Shown: positions 35,978 to 44,298, counted from the first letter of the stretch. The stretch is DNA of 44,995 bases from UBA6136 sp964344495 (GCA_964344495.1 CAYFNI010000003.1:1-44995), one strand, 5' to 3'. Program-made: numbers and translations. Notes: generated from the letters alone by a model not told the origin.

Positions 35978-36015
35978 GATGAGTGGCGGTGAGCGGCCGG
36001 TTGAGCGAAGCGACG

Positions 36016-37482
36016 TCAGAAATAAGCCTGGTTGATGAAGAAGTGACTGACGATGCTGGCGGCATAGCCCAGGGCGATCACCGGCACCCATTTCAGATGC
36101 GAGGTGAAGGAGTAGACACCCTTGGTCTGGCCCAGCAGTCCGACGCCGGCCGCCGAGCCGATTGCCAGCATGCTGCCGCCGACGCCGGCCGTCAGGGTCA
36201 CCAGCAGCCACTGGCCTTCCGACATCTTCGGCGCCATCGTCAGCACGGCATACATGATGGTGCCGTTGTCGATGAAGGCCGAGACGATGCCGACCAGCAC
36301 GTTGGCGATGGTCGGGTCGAGATCGGTGTAGAGCACATTGGAGGCCAGCGTCAGGTAGCCGATGAAACTCAGGCCGCCGACACTGACCATCACGCCGTAG
36401 AAGAACAGCAGGGTGTCCCACTCCAGGCGCGAGACATTGTGGAAGACATCGAACAGGGTCTTGTCCTCGTCTTCCTCCTCTTCGGCGGCCTCGTCCTGAC
36501 TGGAGGTGGCCAGCGTCGATGGGCCGATGTCCGGCTCCCCGACCCACTCCTCATCCTTGTGGCGTGAGTTGTAGAGATAGAAGAAATAGAAGCTGAGGTA
36601 GCTCAGGCCGGCCAGCATGCCGGCTGCCGGCGGCAGATTGAGGAAGTTCTCAAAGCACACCGCGGTCAGGATGGTGAGGAAGAACAGCGCGATGATGCCG
36701 ATCGCCCCGCGCCGGAGCGGCAGGGCAGTGGCCGTGACCTCAGGCCGTTCCTTCGGCACCCAGAAATGCATGATCGTGGCCGGCACGACGAAGTTGATCA
36801 CCGCCGGAATGAACAGGCTGAAGAAATGCGCGAACGGCACCACGCCTTTCTGCCAGACCAGCAGGGTCGTGATATCGCCGAACGGGCTGAAGGACCCGCC
36901 GGCATTGGTGGCGACCACGACGTTCACGCACGCGACGGTGATGAAGCGCCGGTTGTGCTTGCCCATGGCCATCAGCACCGTACCCATCAGCAGGGCGGTG
37001 GTCAGGTTGTTCAGCACCGACGACATGGCGAACGACAGGAAGCCGGTGATCCAGAACAGCGTCCGATACCCAAAGCCCTTGCTCAGCAGCCAGACCTTGA
37101 GGTTGTCGAAAATGCCGCGCTGCTCCATGGCATTGAGGTAGGTCATCGACACCAGAATGAACAGGAACAGTTCGGCATAGCCCTCCAGACTGCTGCGGAA
37201 GGCATGCTCGGACAGCGTACTCATGCCGCCGCGCACATAGACGGTCGCGATCAGCACCCAGATCAGGCTGGCGGCAAACACCATCGGCTTCGATTTCCGC
37301 AGCATGGTGGATTCTTCCATCATCGCCAGAATGTAGGCGAGGAAGAAGATGGCCAGCGCGCCATAGCCGACCCAATGGTGGGTCAGATCCAGCGGGGTCG
37401 CGGTCAGGGCTCCACTGGCCAGGGCCAGCGACGGGCACAGGACGCAGAGCAGGGCGAAGACAAGCGGCAGTGACTGGGGCAT
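36016..37482 (-). CDS. nhaD: Sodium:proton antiporter NhaD (copy 2), first gene of the pga run
   Basis: A 488-residue NhaD-type antiporter. After a signal-like helix ending ALASG it shows ATPLDLTHHWVGYGALAIFF, MLRKSKPMVFAASLIW, NAGGSFSPFGDITTLLVWQ, FIDNGTIMYAVLTM and GSMLAIGSAAGVGLLGQTKG. It matches copy 1 block by block but diverges in loops, and has an acidic cytosolic stretch (EEEEDEDK) absent from copy 1. The ATG at 37482 starts a normal signal helix; upstream residues are non-conserved. It exports Na+ or Li+ in exchange for H+ and probably heads the downstream pgaBCD-trkH operon. Confidence 0.93.
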   Translation of the reverse strand: MPQSLPLVFALLCVLCPSLALASGALTATPLDLTHHWVGYGALAIFFLAYILAMMEESTMLRKSKPMVFAASLIWVLIATVYVRGGMSTLSEHAFRSSLEGYAELFLFILVSMTYLNAMEQRGIFDNLKVWLLSKGFGYRTLFWITGFLSFAMSSVLNNLTTALLMGTVLMAMGKHNRRFITVACVNVVVATNAGGSFSPFGDITTLLVWQKGVVPFAHFFSLFIPAVINFVVPATIMHFWVPKERPEVTATALPLRRGAIGIIALFFLTILTAVCFENFLNLPPAAGMLAGLSYLSFYFFYLYNSRHKDEEWVGEPDIGPSTLATSSQDEAAEEEEDEDKTLFDVFHNVSRLEWDTLLFFYGVMVSVGGLSFIGYLTLASNVLYTDLDPTIANVLVGIVSAFIDNGTIMYAVLTMAPKMSEGQWLLVTLTAGVGGSMLAIGSAAGVGLLGQTKGVYSFTSHLKWVPVIALGYAASIVSHFFINQAYF

Positions 37483-37685
37483 TCGATGGGCAGTTGTTTG
37501 GATTGGATGGAAACCCTGCGGCGCAGGCCGCGGCGCCGGACAGGAGCCGGCCCACCCGGCACCTGCCGGGCGCATGTAGATGATAACCCCTAATCGGCGC
37601 GAAGTAGACAGCCGGCACGATCCCGGCGACTCAGGCCGAACAGCGGCATGGGGTGCACGCCGCGCCGGTCCGACGGGTGCCGGGT

Positions 37686-37997
37686 CTATTTGGGCAGACC
37701 ATAGACCCTGTCATGCTCGTCAAAGCTGAAACGGACCCGCTGCTCGTGATAGCCGAGGGCATCGGCGCTCGCGTCGATCCAGAGCAGCGTGCCCGGGTCG
37801 GCCCCTTCCACGGTCGAGGGCGGCGTCCCCATCAGGGCGATGACCTCGTCCCGCGTCATGCCATTGCGGATCAGGTGAGCGTTGGACGCATCGAACGACT
37901 CGCCGATCGCGGAACAGCCGCTGATCAGCGCCAGCAGCCCCCACAGCGCAAGACTCCGGCACCCGTGTCCGGGCACGGCGGGGCGGGTTCGGCGCAC
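37686..37997 (-). CDS. BamE/SmpA-like small lipoprotein
   Basis: About 103 residues. A hydrophobic segment (LALWGLLALISGC) supplies a lipobox (ISGC), so the Cys is probably lipidated. The mature part has the SmpA/OmlA fold signature: an opening helix region (HLIRNGMTRDEVIALMGTPP) followed by strands with LLWIDASADALGYHEQRVRFSFDEHDRVYGLPK. No ATG exists in frame near the signal; GTG codons at 37997 and 37976 are the best candidates. It follows the YceK-like gene by about 25 bp. Whether it works in the BAM complex or is only fold-related is unknown. Confidence 0.7.
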   Translation of the reverse strand: MRRTRPAVPGHGCRSLALWGLLALISGCSAIGESFDASNAHLIRNGMTRDEVIALMGTPPSTVEGADPGTLLWIDASADALGYHEQRVRFSFDEHDRVYGLPK

Positions 37998-38022
37998 CGC
38001 TGCCGGATCGGCCGGGGTGGAT

Positions 38023-38337
38023 TCAGTGAGCCGCGTCACCTTGCTCGATGCGGTAAATGTCGTACGGCAGCGCCAGCGTATCGAAGGCGGTCGAGAACGG
38101 CAGGTCACCGACCAGCATCGGGACCACCACGGCGGGGGTCCAGGCGGGTCCCTTGAGCTTGCCGGAGAAGGCATCGCCCAGATCCGACACATCGCGCTGG
38201 ATGCCGGGGTACACCTGCCAGTGGTCGGGGTTCAGTTCGGTCCGGGCGCGGATGCTGGAACATCCGCTGATCAGCAACGCCAGCACGACCAGCGTCGCTG
38301 GCAGCCGGGCGTCGGTGGGGACTGAGGGACGTTTCAT
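38023..38337 (-). CDS. YceK/YidQ-family (DUF1375) lipoprotein
   Basis: A 104-residue lipoprotein. The signal (ATLVVLALLISGC) gives a lipobox ending at the Cys. The mature part keeps the family pattern YPGIQRDVSDLGD and LPFSTAFDTLALPYDIYR, which matches YceK/YidQ proteins of gammaproteobacteria. Function of the family is unknown. GGAGG precedes the ATG at a slightly long spacing. It forms a small unit with the BamE-like gene downstream. Confidence 0.82.
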   Translation of the reverse strand: MKRPSVPTDARLPATLVVLALLISGCSSIRARTELNPDHWQVYPGIQRDVSDLGDAFSGKLKGPAWTPAVVVPMLVGDLPFSTAFDTLALPYDIYRIEQGDAAH

Positions 38338-38480
38338 GGTGGCATGACCTCCGGTTGGAGCAGTGGAAGCAGACGGAAACCCGAACCGCCGGGGGACGGC
38401 TCCGAATGTCCGTTTCACTCGCAGGAGTATGCCTGAAACTCGGTGAAAAGCACGATAGCGCCAACCCGCATGGGCGGGAT

Positions 38481-38873
38481 CTAATGGGCGCAGAAGTCCC
38501 GGATCAGCTCACCCTGCCGGGCAATCGGGACCTGGGTCCGGACCACGTCCAGTTCGGTCGTTTCGGGCCGGTTGAGGAACAGCACCTCGGTGTCGCCTTC
38601 CTGCAGGAACTGCCCTTGCAGCCGGTCGCCGACAGCGGGCTTGATCCAGTCGCTGAAGGTCGGCGCCGTCGCCACGCCGACGCGGCCCTCGTACAGGACC
38701 GTAAACAGGATGTATTCGGGATGTCCGCATTCGCGCAGGTCCATGATCACCAGCGCCTGCGACGGGGTTTCGGCCCGCCCCGGCAGCGGCTGCAGCAGGC
38801 CGCCCAGCATCAGCAGCACGCCGGCCAGAACGGTGACACGTTCCGTGCGCGGCAGAAAACGGCGAATCGGCAT
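38481..38873 (-). CDS. Exported protein of unknown function
   Basis: A 130-residue protein with a Sec signal (RVTVLAGVLLMLGGLLQPLPGRA) and a mature part of alternating strands (ALVIMDLREC, YILFTVLYEGRVGVATAPTF, DTEVLFLN). Two Cys in the mature part (ECGH and DFCAH) could form a disulfide. The ATG at 38873 has GGAGG 12 bp upstream, slightly long. I recognise no family. It is divergent from the Cys-rich lipoprotein at 38970. Confidence 0.6.
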   Translation of the reverse strand: MPIRRFLPRTERVTVLAGVLLMLGGLLQPLPGRAETPSQALVIMDLRECGHPEYILFTVLYEGRVGVATAPTFSDWIKPAVGDRLQGQFLQEGDTEVLFLNRPETTELDVVRTQVPIARQGELIRDFCAH

Positions 38874-38969
38874 GAGCGCTGCATTCCTCCAGAGGATTGG
38901 ATGCGTTAAGGTATCGAAAACCACCCCGGCCGGATAGCGTGCCGGTCATTACCCGGTCCAGCGCACGCG

Positions 38970-39455
38970 ATGCAACAGCCCGCTTTCTCCGCCGTTCTGA
39001 AATACACCCTGACCCTGGCGTCGATCGGACTGTGGCTGGCCGGCTGCGCCGCCCCGAGTGGGCTGGGCGATGACGCCAGCCCGGAACACAAAGCCCAGTG
39101 CGGCCAGCTCTGCCTCAAGAACGGCGAGACCTGCAGCCAGTACTTTGCCCGCCGCAACGAGGAGCAGCGGCTGCTGTTCGAACAGGCCAAGCACAACTAC
39201 TGGCTCTGTCTGCGCAAATATCCGGGGTTCGACGCGCGGCCCGGCGGTCCCTGTCTGGCGCCGCCGCCGCCCGAGGAAGCCTACGACAGCTGTGGCCCGC
39301 AACTGGATGAGTGCCTGGCCGGATGCGGGTTGACGCTGGATGAATTGGCCGACACGCTGCAGGCGGTCAAGAACAAAGCCAACGCTGCGGCCGAGCAGCC
39401 GGATCACACCCCGCTGCCGACGGTCACGCCGGCGCCCGAATGGGAGGTCCACTGA
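38970..39455 (+). CDS. Cysteine-rich lipoprotein of unknown function
   Basis: A 161-residue lipoprotein with lipobox LAGC (Cys26). The mature chain has eight further Cys: 44, 48, 55, 80, 95, 108, 115 and 119. Their spacing is mirror-symmetric, C-x3-C-x6-C at the start and C-x6-C-x3-C at the end, on either side of a charged helix, which suggests a disulfide-pinned helical hairpin. It ends in a Pro/Thr-rich tail. No family is recognised. It lies 89 bp before the exported peroxiredoxin gene and may be co-transcribed with it. Confidence 0.65.
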   Translation: MQQPAFSAVLKYTLTLASIGLWLAGCAAPSGLGDDASPEHKAQCGQLCLKNGETCSQYFARRNEEQRLLFEQAKHNYWLCLRKYPGFDARPGGPCLAPPPPEEAYDSCGPQLDECLAGCGLTLDELADTLQAVKNKANAAAEQPDHTPLPTVTPAPEWEVH

Positions 39456-39544
39456 AGCCGGCGCGCCTGCAGCCGCCGAACCGAACCGCCCGGCCCCGGT
39501 CATACCCCCGGACCCACCGCCAACCACTGACTCAGGAGAACCCC

Positions 39545-40087
39545 ATGCAACCCAAAAACTGGCTGAAGAAAACCGCACTGCTGCTGTCACTCGGCGGCTC
39601 GTTGATGACAGGCGCCCAGGCTGATCCGCTGGCGGTCGGGCAGAAGGCGCCCGCATTCCAGCTCAAAAGCCAGACCGGCGAACTGGTCACGCTCGCCGAT
39701 CGGATCGGCAAGGGCTGGACCGTGCTCTACTTCTATCCCAAGGCCGGCACCCCCGGCTGCACCACCCAGGCCTGCGCCTTCCGCGATGCCATCCAGCAGG
39801 TGCGCAACCAGAACGCCGAGGTCTACGGCATCAGTACCGATGACGTTCCGGCACTGGCCGACTTCCATCAGAAGCACCGGCTCAATTTCACCCTGCTGTC
39901 CGATCCCGATGCCAAGGTCACGGAAGCCTATGGCGTCAAGATGCCGGTGATGAAAATGGCCAAGCGCTGGACCTTCATCATCGACCCCGACGGCATGATT
40001 CGCGATATCAACGACGATGTCGATCCGGCGCTCGACGCGCAGATCGTTGCCGAGCGGCTGAAAAAGCTCAAGGGTACCGCCGGGTGA
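39545..40087 (+). CDS. Periplasmic peroxiredoxin, BCP/PrxQ type
   Basis: A 180-residue thioredoxin-fold peroxidase with a cleavable Sec signal (ALLLSLGGSLMTGAQA, cut near 26). The mature part has FYPKAGTPGCTTQAC, with peroxidatic Cys72 and resolving Cys77 separated by four residues, the BCP/PrxQ arrangement. It reduces H2O2 and organic peroxides, probably in the periplasm; most BCP proteins are cytosolic. The ATG at 39545 has AGGAG upstream; an upstream in-frame start at 39440 is rejected because it would bury the signal peptide. Confidence 0.9.
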   Translation: MQPKNWLKKTALLLSLGGSLMTGAQADPLAVGQKAPAFQLKSQTGELVTLADRIGKGWTVLYFYPKAGTPGCTTQACAFRDAIQQVRNQNAEVYGISTDDVPALADFHQKHRLNFTLLSDPDAKVTEAYGVKMPVMKMAKRWTFIIDPDGMIRDINDDVDPALDAQIVAERLKKLKGTAG

Positions 40088-40160
40088 GCGGACCCGGCGT
40101 CCGCTTGGACCGCCAGGAGCGGGCCCGTGGTCACGGCCGTCCGTGCGCGGGCGCCGCGTG

Positions 40161-41072
40161 ATGACGCATGACCGGTACCGGCGTCTGCTCGCCAGCCTGC
40201 TGCTGGGCGGGTCGGTCAGCGTGCGGGCGGATGGCGACTTCGGCCAGAAGGTGCTCGGCACCATCGGCCTCGATGCAGGCTCGCAGCCAGATGCCGGGGT
40301 CTATGTCGGTGACCGCATCATCAACACCACCGCCCACCGGCTACTGGACCGCAACGGCAAGACCGTGCCGATCAAGGGACTGGACATGAACGCCTTCGCC
40401 AATGTGTTCGGCGTCTCCGGCACCTGGAAATTCGACGAAGGGCCCTATGTCACCGCCGCGCTGGCCGTGCCGGTGGCGACCCTGCATCTCAGCGCCGACC
40501 AGCCCTCGATCGGCATCGACCGCGAAGGACTGGGCGACATCTTCATCGAGCCGCTCAAACTCGGCTGGCGGCTGCCGCGGGTTGACATCACCACCTCGTA
40601 CAGCGTCTACGCGCCCACCGGCCAGCTCAACCGCAAGGGGCTGACCCAGCCGCAATGGATGCAGCAGATCTCGGCCGGCGGCACGGTGTTTTTCGACGAT
40701 GAACGCGCCTGGCGCTTCTCCGCCCTGACCAGCTACAACGTCTATAGCCGCAAGGTGAACATGAATGTCACCCGCGGCGATACGGTACAGATTCAGGGCG
40801 GGCTGGGCGGACGCTTCTTCAAGCTGTTCGATGTCGGCGTAGCCGGGTACGGCATGTGGCAGGTGGCGGCCGATTCCGGCGCCGATTTGCCCGCCGCGAT
40901 GCGGGGTCAGAGCGAGTACGCCGTCGGCGTCGGTCCCGAAGTCAGCCTCCTGCTGCCGCTGATCCGCTCCAAGCTCACCGCCCGCTACGAGTGGGAACTG
41001 GCCGGCCAGTCGCGCATGCAGGGCGAAGTGCTGGTCATCAACCTGGCCGTCCTGGGCTGGACGCCCGACTGA
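40161..41072 (+). CDS. Outer-membrane protein, phenol MetA-degradation transporter type
   Basis: A 303-residue exported protein with an Arg-rich short signal (RRLLASLLLGGSVSVRA) and strand-rich mature part with repeated aromatic turns (GTWKFDEGPYVTAALAVPVA, ITTSYSVYAPTGQLNRKG, TSYNVYSRKVN, LTARYEWELAG). The SVYAPTG motif and overall layout match the 'MetA-pathway of phenol degradation' outer-membrane family, a broad group of putative barrels; the family name says little about substrate. The stop TGA shares its A with the ATG of the following hydrolase gene. No convincing ribosome binding site. Confidence 0.7.
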   Translation: MTHDRYRRLLASLLLGGSVSVRADGDFGQKVLGTIGLDAGSQPDAGVYVGDRIINTTAHRLLDRNGKTVPIKGLDMNAFANVFGVSGTWKFDEGPYVTAALAVPVATLHLSADQPSIGIDREGLGDIFIEPLKLGWRLPRVDITTSYSVYAPTGQLNRKGLTQPQWMQQISAGGTVFFDDERAWRFSALTSYNVYSRKVNMNVTRGDTVQIQGGLGGRFFKLFDVGVAGYGMWQVAADSGADLPAAMRGQSEYAVGVGPEVSLLLPLIRSKLTARYEWELAGQSRMQGEVLVINLAVLGWTPD

Positions 41073-42085
41073 TGCAGAGGGTCGTGCCCCCCTTCAAGCC
41101 CGCCTGGTGGTTGCCCGGCCCGCACCTGCAAACGCTGTGGCAGTCGCTGTTCCGCCACCGTCCGCAGCCGTCGGTGCAACGGGAACGGCTCGATACGCCG
41201 GATGGCGATTTTCTTGACCTCGACTGGCACGGTCCCGCGCATGGCCCCGTGGTGCTGCTGCTGCACGGCCTGTCCGGCTCGGCCCGCTCGCCCTACATTC
41301 GCGGCTTGCAGTGCGCACTGGCGGCGCGGGGCTGGCGCACGGCCGCCCTGAACTTCCGCGGTTGCAGCGGACAGCCCAACCGCACCTGGCGCGCCTACCA
41401 TTCCGGTGAGACCGGCGACCTGCACCATGTCTACCACCACCTCCGCCGCCAGCATCCGGCCGCGCCGCTGGCGGTGGTCGGGTTCTCGCTCGGCGGCAAC
41501 GTGCTGCTCAAATGGCTGGGCGAGCAGGGCGACGGGGTGCAGCCGCTGGCCGCCGTCGCCGTCTCCGCCCCCCTGCGGCTCGAACTCTGCGCCACCCGGC
41601 TCAATCAGGGAATCTCGCGCCTTTACCGCAACCAGCTGTTGCGCGAACTCAAGGCCTTCGTGCGCTGGAAAACGGCCGCCCTGCACAAGGCCGGCCTGCC
41701 CGACGAGGCCGCCCGGCTTGAGGCACTGGGCGATCTCGGGCCGATTCGCACCTTTGAAGGCTACGACGGCCGGGTCGTCGCCGGGCTCTACGGTTTCCGC
41801 GATGCGGCCGACTACTACCGGCAATCGGGTGCCCGCCCGTTCCTGCGCCACATCACGCGCCCCACGCTGGTCTTGCACGCCAGTGATGACCCCTTCATGA
41901 CCCCCGAAGTCGTCCCAACGGCGTCCGAACTCGCGCCCAGCGTCCGGCTGGAAGTCAGCCCCAGTGGCGGACACGTCGGCTTCATCGGCGGCCGCTGGCC
42001 GTGGCGGCCGGAATACTGGCTGGAACAGCGCATCCCGGCGTTTCTCGAACAGGCGCTGGCCGCGGCCGGCGCGGCTCAGTCCTGA
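41072..42085 (+). CDS. YheT-family alpha/beta hydrolase
   Basis: A 337-residue alpha/beta hydrolase like E. coli YheT. It has the family opening (FKPAWWLPGPHLQTLWQS), the oxyanion region LLLHGLSGS, the nucleophile Ser139 in GFSLGGN, LDD-type acid in HASDDPFM and His in GGHVGFIGG, giving the full Ser-Asp-His triad. It probably hydrolyses an ester; natural substrates are unknown. The start overlaps the preceding stop by one base, so translation is coupled. It overlaps the convergent sugar kinase gene by 10 bp. Confidence 0.93.
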   Translation: MQRVVPPFKPAWWLPGPHLQTLWQSLFRHRPQPSVQRERLDTPDGDFLDLDWHGPAHGPVVLLLHGLSGSARSPYIRGLQCALAARGWRTAALNFRGCSGQPNRTWRAYHSGETGDLHHVYHHLRRQHPAAPLAVVGFSLGGNVLLKWLGEQGDGVQPLAAVAVSAPLRLELCATRLNQGISRLYRNQLLRELKAFVRWKTAALHKAGLPDEAARLEALGDLGPIRTFEGYDGRVVAGLYGFRDAADYYRQSGARPFLRHITRPTLVLHASDDPFMTPEVVPTASELAPSVRLEVSPSGGHVGFIGGRWPWRPEYWLEQRIPAFLEQALAAAGAAQS

Positions 42086-42972
42086 GCGACCACCGTCACC
42101 GCATCCAGCAACGGACGGATCTCGGCCGGCGTGATCATCGCCACATCCGGCCGCAGCGCATTCGCGGCGCCCGCCGCCGAGGCATAGCGCAGCCGCTCCG
42201 GCAACGGCCAGCCCAGCAGCCAGCCGTGGGCCAGACCGGCCAGATAGCAATCGCCGCAGCCGACCGGATTCACCTGCCGCAGCACCGGCGGCACCACCTG
42301 CCAGCGGCCCTCCAGCCGGCTCTCCACCCGCACCGGCGCCTCCCCGTCGGTCACGTGCAGCTCCTCCACCCGCGACCAGTCGGAACTTTCGCCGTACTCC
42401 TCCCGGTTCGGCTTCGCCAGCGCCGGTGGCGCCGCACCCGCCAGCGCCTCGACCAGCGCCGGACCGTGCGCATCCAGCCAGCACGGCACACCGGCCGTCC
42501 GGCACAGGGCCAGAATATCGGCATACAGCCGGTGGGCTGCCGGGTCCGGCACCGAGCCGCTGATGATGACCAGCCGGACGCTGTCCAGACACCCCGCAAT
42601 CTGCGCCAGCAGGCCGCTGCACTCCTCGGCCGTGACCGGAAATCCCCGCGGCAGCAAGGTCGTCGGGTGCGAATCGCCCGCGCACGACGCCATGAAACCG
42701 ACCCGCACCGGCGCCGCCGAATCGATCAGGCGGTCGCCGATGCCTTCCGCCCGGATCAGATCGCGCAGCCAGGCCCCGCTGTGCCCGCCGGCAAACCCCG
42801 TCAACTGCACCGCGTGGCCGTGCCGCGCCAGCACCCGCGCGACGTTCACCCCCTTGCCCTCGGCATGCACCGCCATCGGCCCGATGCGGTTGATGACGCC
42901 GGGCGTGAACGATCCGGCATGCACCAGATTCAGCAACGGATTGGCACTGATCAACAGCAGGGAAGAAGTCAT
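42076..42972 (-). CDS. PfkB-family sugar kinase (1-phosphofructokinase/hexose kinase type)
   Basis: A 298-residue ribokinase-like kinase. GKGVNVARVLARHG and TGFAGGHSG in the N-terminal half bind the sugar; AKPNREEYGE and NPVGCGDCYLAGLAHG form the ATP and anion-hole site, with the catalytic Asp in the last motif. The family usually has AGD or SGD there; here the residue before GD is Cys. Close relatives include 1-phosphofructokinase, tagatose-6-phosphate kinase and 6-phosphofructokinase 2, and sequence alone does not separate them. No PTS gene is next to it. Confidence 0.85.
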   Translation of the reverse strand: MTSSLLLISANPLLNLVHAGSFTPGVINRIGPMAVHAEGKGVNVARVLARHGHAVQLTGFAGGHSGAWLRDLIRAEGIGDRLIDSAAPVRVGFMASCAGDSHPTTLLPRGFPVTAEECSGLLAQIAGCLDSVRLVIISGSVPDPAAHRLYADILALCRTAGVPCWLDAHGPALVEALAGAAPPALAKPNREEYGESSDWSRVEELHVTDGEAPVRVESRLEGRWQVVPPVLRQVNPVGCGDCYLAGLAHGWLLGWPLPERLRYASAAGAANALRPDVAMITPAEIRPLLDAVTVVAQD

Positions 42973-43437
42973 ACGCAAATGGCAGTGGCAAGCAGGAGTA
43001 ACGGGCCATTATGGACCGGCCCGAAGGGCACCGCCACGGGGGCGTTCTGACCCCGGACCCACCGCCGGCACTGCGGCGGGTCAACAGCGGGCGCAGCCGC
43101 TTCAATGAGGCCGGAGGATCCGACTTGGCGCATCAAAAGCCAGCAGCTGGGCCAGAATGTGACCGGCTAACGATTTGAAAAAACTTTATCGCTGGCTGAC
43201 TTCAACTCGGGACGGAGGATCACCGGGTTTCGCCGCGTTGCAACCTTGCTTTGGGATTAGAGGTTGGGTAAGAATGCGAGCCCTTCTTGCTGTTGGTGCG
43301 TGTAATGTCATAGGCTGACATGCTGTAGCCGAAGCGGATTAAGGTATCAGGAAATAGCGTTATCTGAAGGCATAATCTTGATGCTCAGTAGGTGATTGAA
43401 TTCCCGCTAACTAACTATGTATATTAATGGTGAAAAC
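42973..43437. other. Intergenic region at the change from GC-rich to AT-richer DNA
   Basis: The first 110 bp are GC-rich, then composition shifts to AT-rich from about 43,170. I see no ORF I can support. A small inverted repeat TGTCA-N5-TGACA lies near 43308-43322. A TTGAAT/TATATT pair (43396-43401, 43420-43425, 18-bp spacer) precedes the protease start but leaves almost no leader. Confidence 0.4.
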
Positions 43438-44298
43438 ATGAAAATCAGGGCAGCTCTGATCGTATTTACGTATCTGGTTAGTATCTGTTATACAAATGTC
43501 GGTGCAGAGATTCGTTATAGGCCAAAGATAGTAAACGGTCATCCTGCCGCGACAGGATCTTATCCATTTCTGGTTGGGATAGAAAACCTAGATGAAATCG
43601 ATGTAAATAACCCTTTTGGTCACTGGTGCGGTGGATCGCTTATTTCCTCGAATAAAGTACTCACGGCGGCACATTGTTTTGCTTTAAGATTTCCTGATGG
43701 GAGTCTAAAGAGGCGCGATCTGTCCTCATTTAGAGTAACTGCAAATATTACTGATTATTCGGATTCTACGGCGCAAATACGCTCCGTGCAGTCAATTGCT
43801 ATTCACCCGGACTATAATTTGGGTGGGCTGTTTGATTTCGACGTTGCTGTGCTTACCCTTGATTCACCAGTGACTGGATTGCCCACAGTAGCTCTTGGTA
43901 ATCAAGGCCATGACAAAGTTGGGAAAAAGGCTACCGTCGCTGGTTGGGGTGCAGAGTTTTCAGGATCACCTTTTGTGCCAACCCACCTTCAGTCTGGAGT
44001 GATTCGTGTTATACCAAGCAAATCGTGTATCGATTTGCTTAAAAGAGAAGCGCCTGCCAAATACGATAGTGTGACTGCTACAGATGAAATGATAGCGGCG
44101 GAGTTTTGTGCCAGCAGCAAACCGGTTGATGCCTGTCAGGGGGACAGTGGAGGTCCTGTTTTTAGGGAAATTGAAGGGAAGATTGTTCAGATTGGTATTG
44201 TAAGTTGGGGTATAAATTGCGCGGGGTCTGTTCCTGGCTTTTATACGCGGATATCTAATCCAAGTGTGACGCAATTCATTCTCCAGAATATTAACTAA
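43438..44298 (+). CDS. Trypsin-type serine protease zymogen (S1 family)
   Basis: A 286-residue secreted protease. A signal peptide (residues 1-23) is followed by a short propeptide and an activation site K30-IVNG, so cleavage after Lys30 would free Ile31. The triad is His79 (TAAHC), Asp135 (DVAVL) and Ser237 (GDSGGP). Asp231, six residues before Ser237, matches trypsin Asp189, and the glycines of SWG and PGFY match 216 and 226, predicting cleavage after Lys/Arg. Cys64-Cys80, Cys197-Cys224 and Cys233-Cys261 match the conserved disulfides. The second ATG (43438) is chosen for its upstream GGTGA. The gene is clearly AT-richer than the rest of the window. Confidence 0.92.
   Translation: MKIRAALIVFTYLVSICYTNVGAEIRYRPKIVNGHPAATGSYPFLVGIENLDEIDVNNPFGHWCGGSLISSNKVLTAAHCFALRFPDGSLKRRDLSSFRVTANITDYSDSTAQIRSVQSIAIHPDYNLGGLFDFDVAVLTLDSPVTGLPTVALGNQGHDKVGKKATVAGWGAEFSGSPFVPTHLQSGVIRVIPSKSCIDLLKREAPAKYDSVTATDEMIAAEFCASSKPVDACQGDSGGPVFREIEGKIVQIGIVSWGINCAGSVPGFYTRISNPSVTQFILQNIN

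Noticed and set aside
34775..35992. Plus-strand open frame of about 405 codons opposite pgaB
   Set aside because: It lies entirely antisense to pgaB, which has catalytic motifs and operon context; the frame shows no domain, signal or ribosome binding site.
40985..43105. Long minus-strand open frame (about 706 codons) across the hydrolase and kinase genes
   Set aside because: It is antisense to a well-supported YheT hydrolase and out of frame with the PfkB kinase; its composition (Gly/Ala/Arg-rich, no family motif) is that of a GC-rich shadow frame.
43396..43425. TTGAAT-18-TATATT as the protease promoter
   Set aside because: Start would fall only a few bases before the chosen ATG and would remove the ribosome binding site; AT-rich DNA yields such matches by chance.
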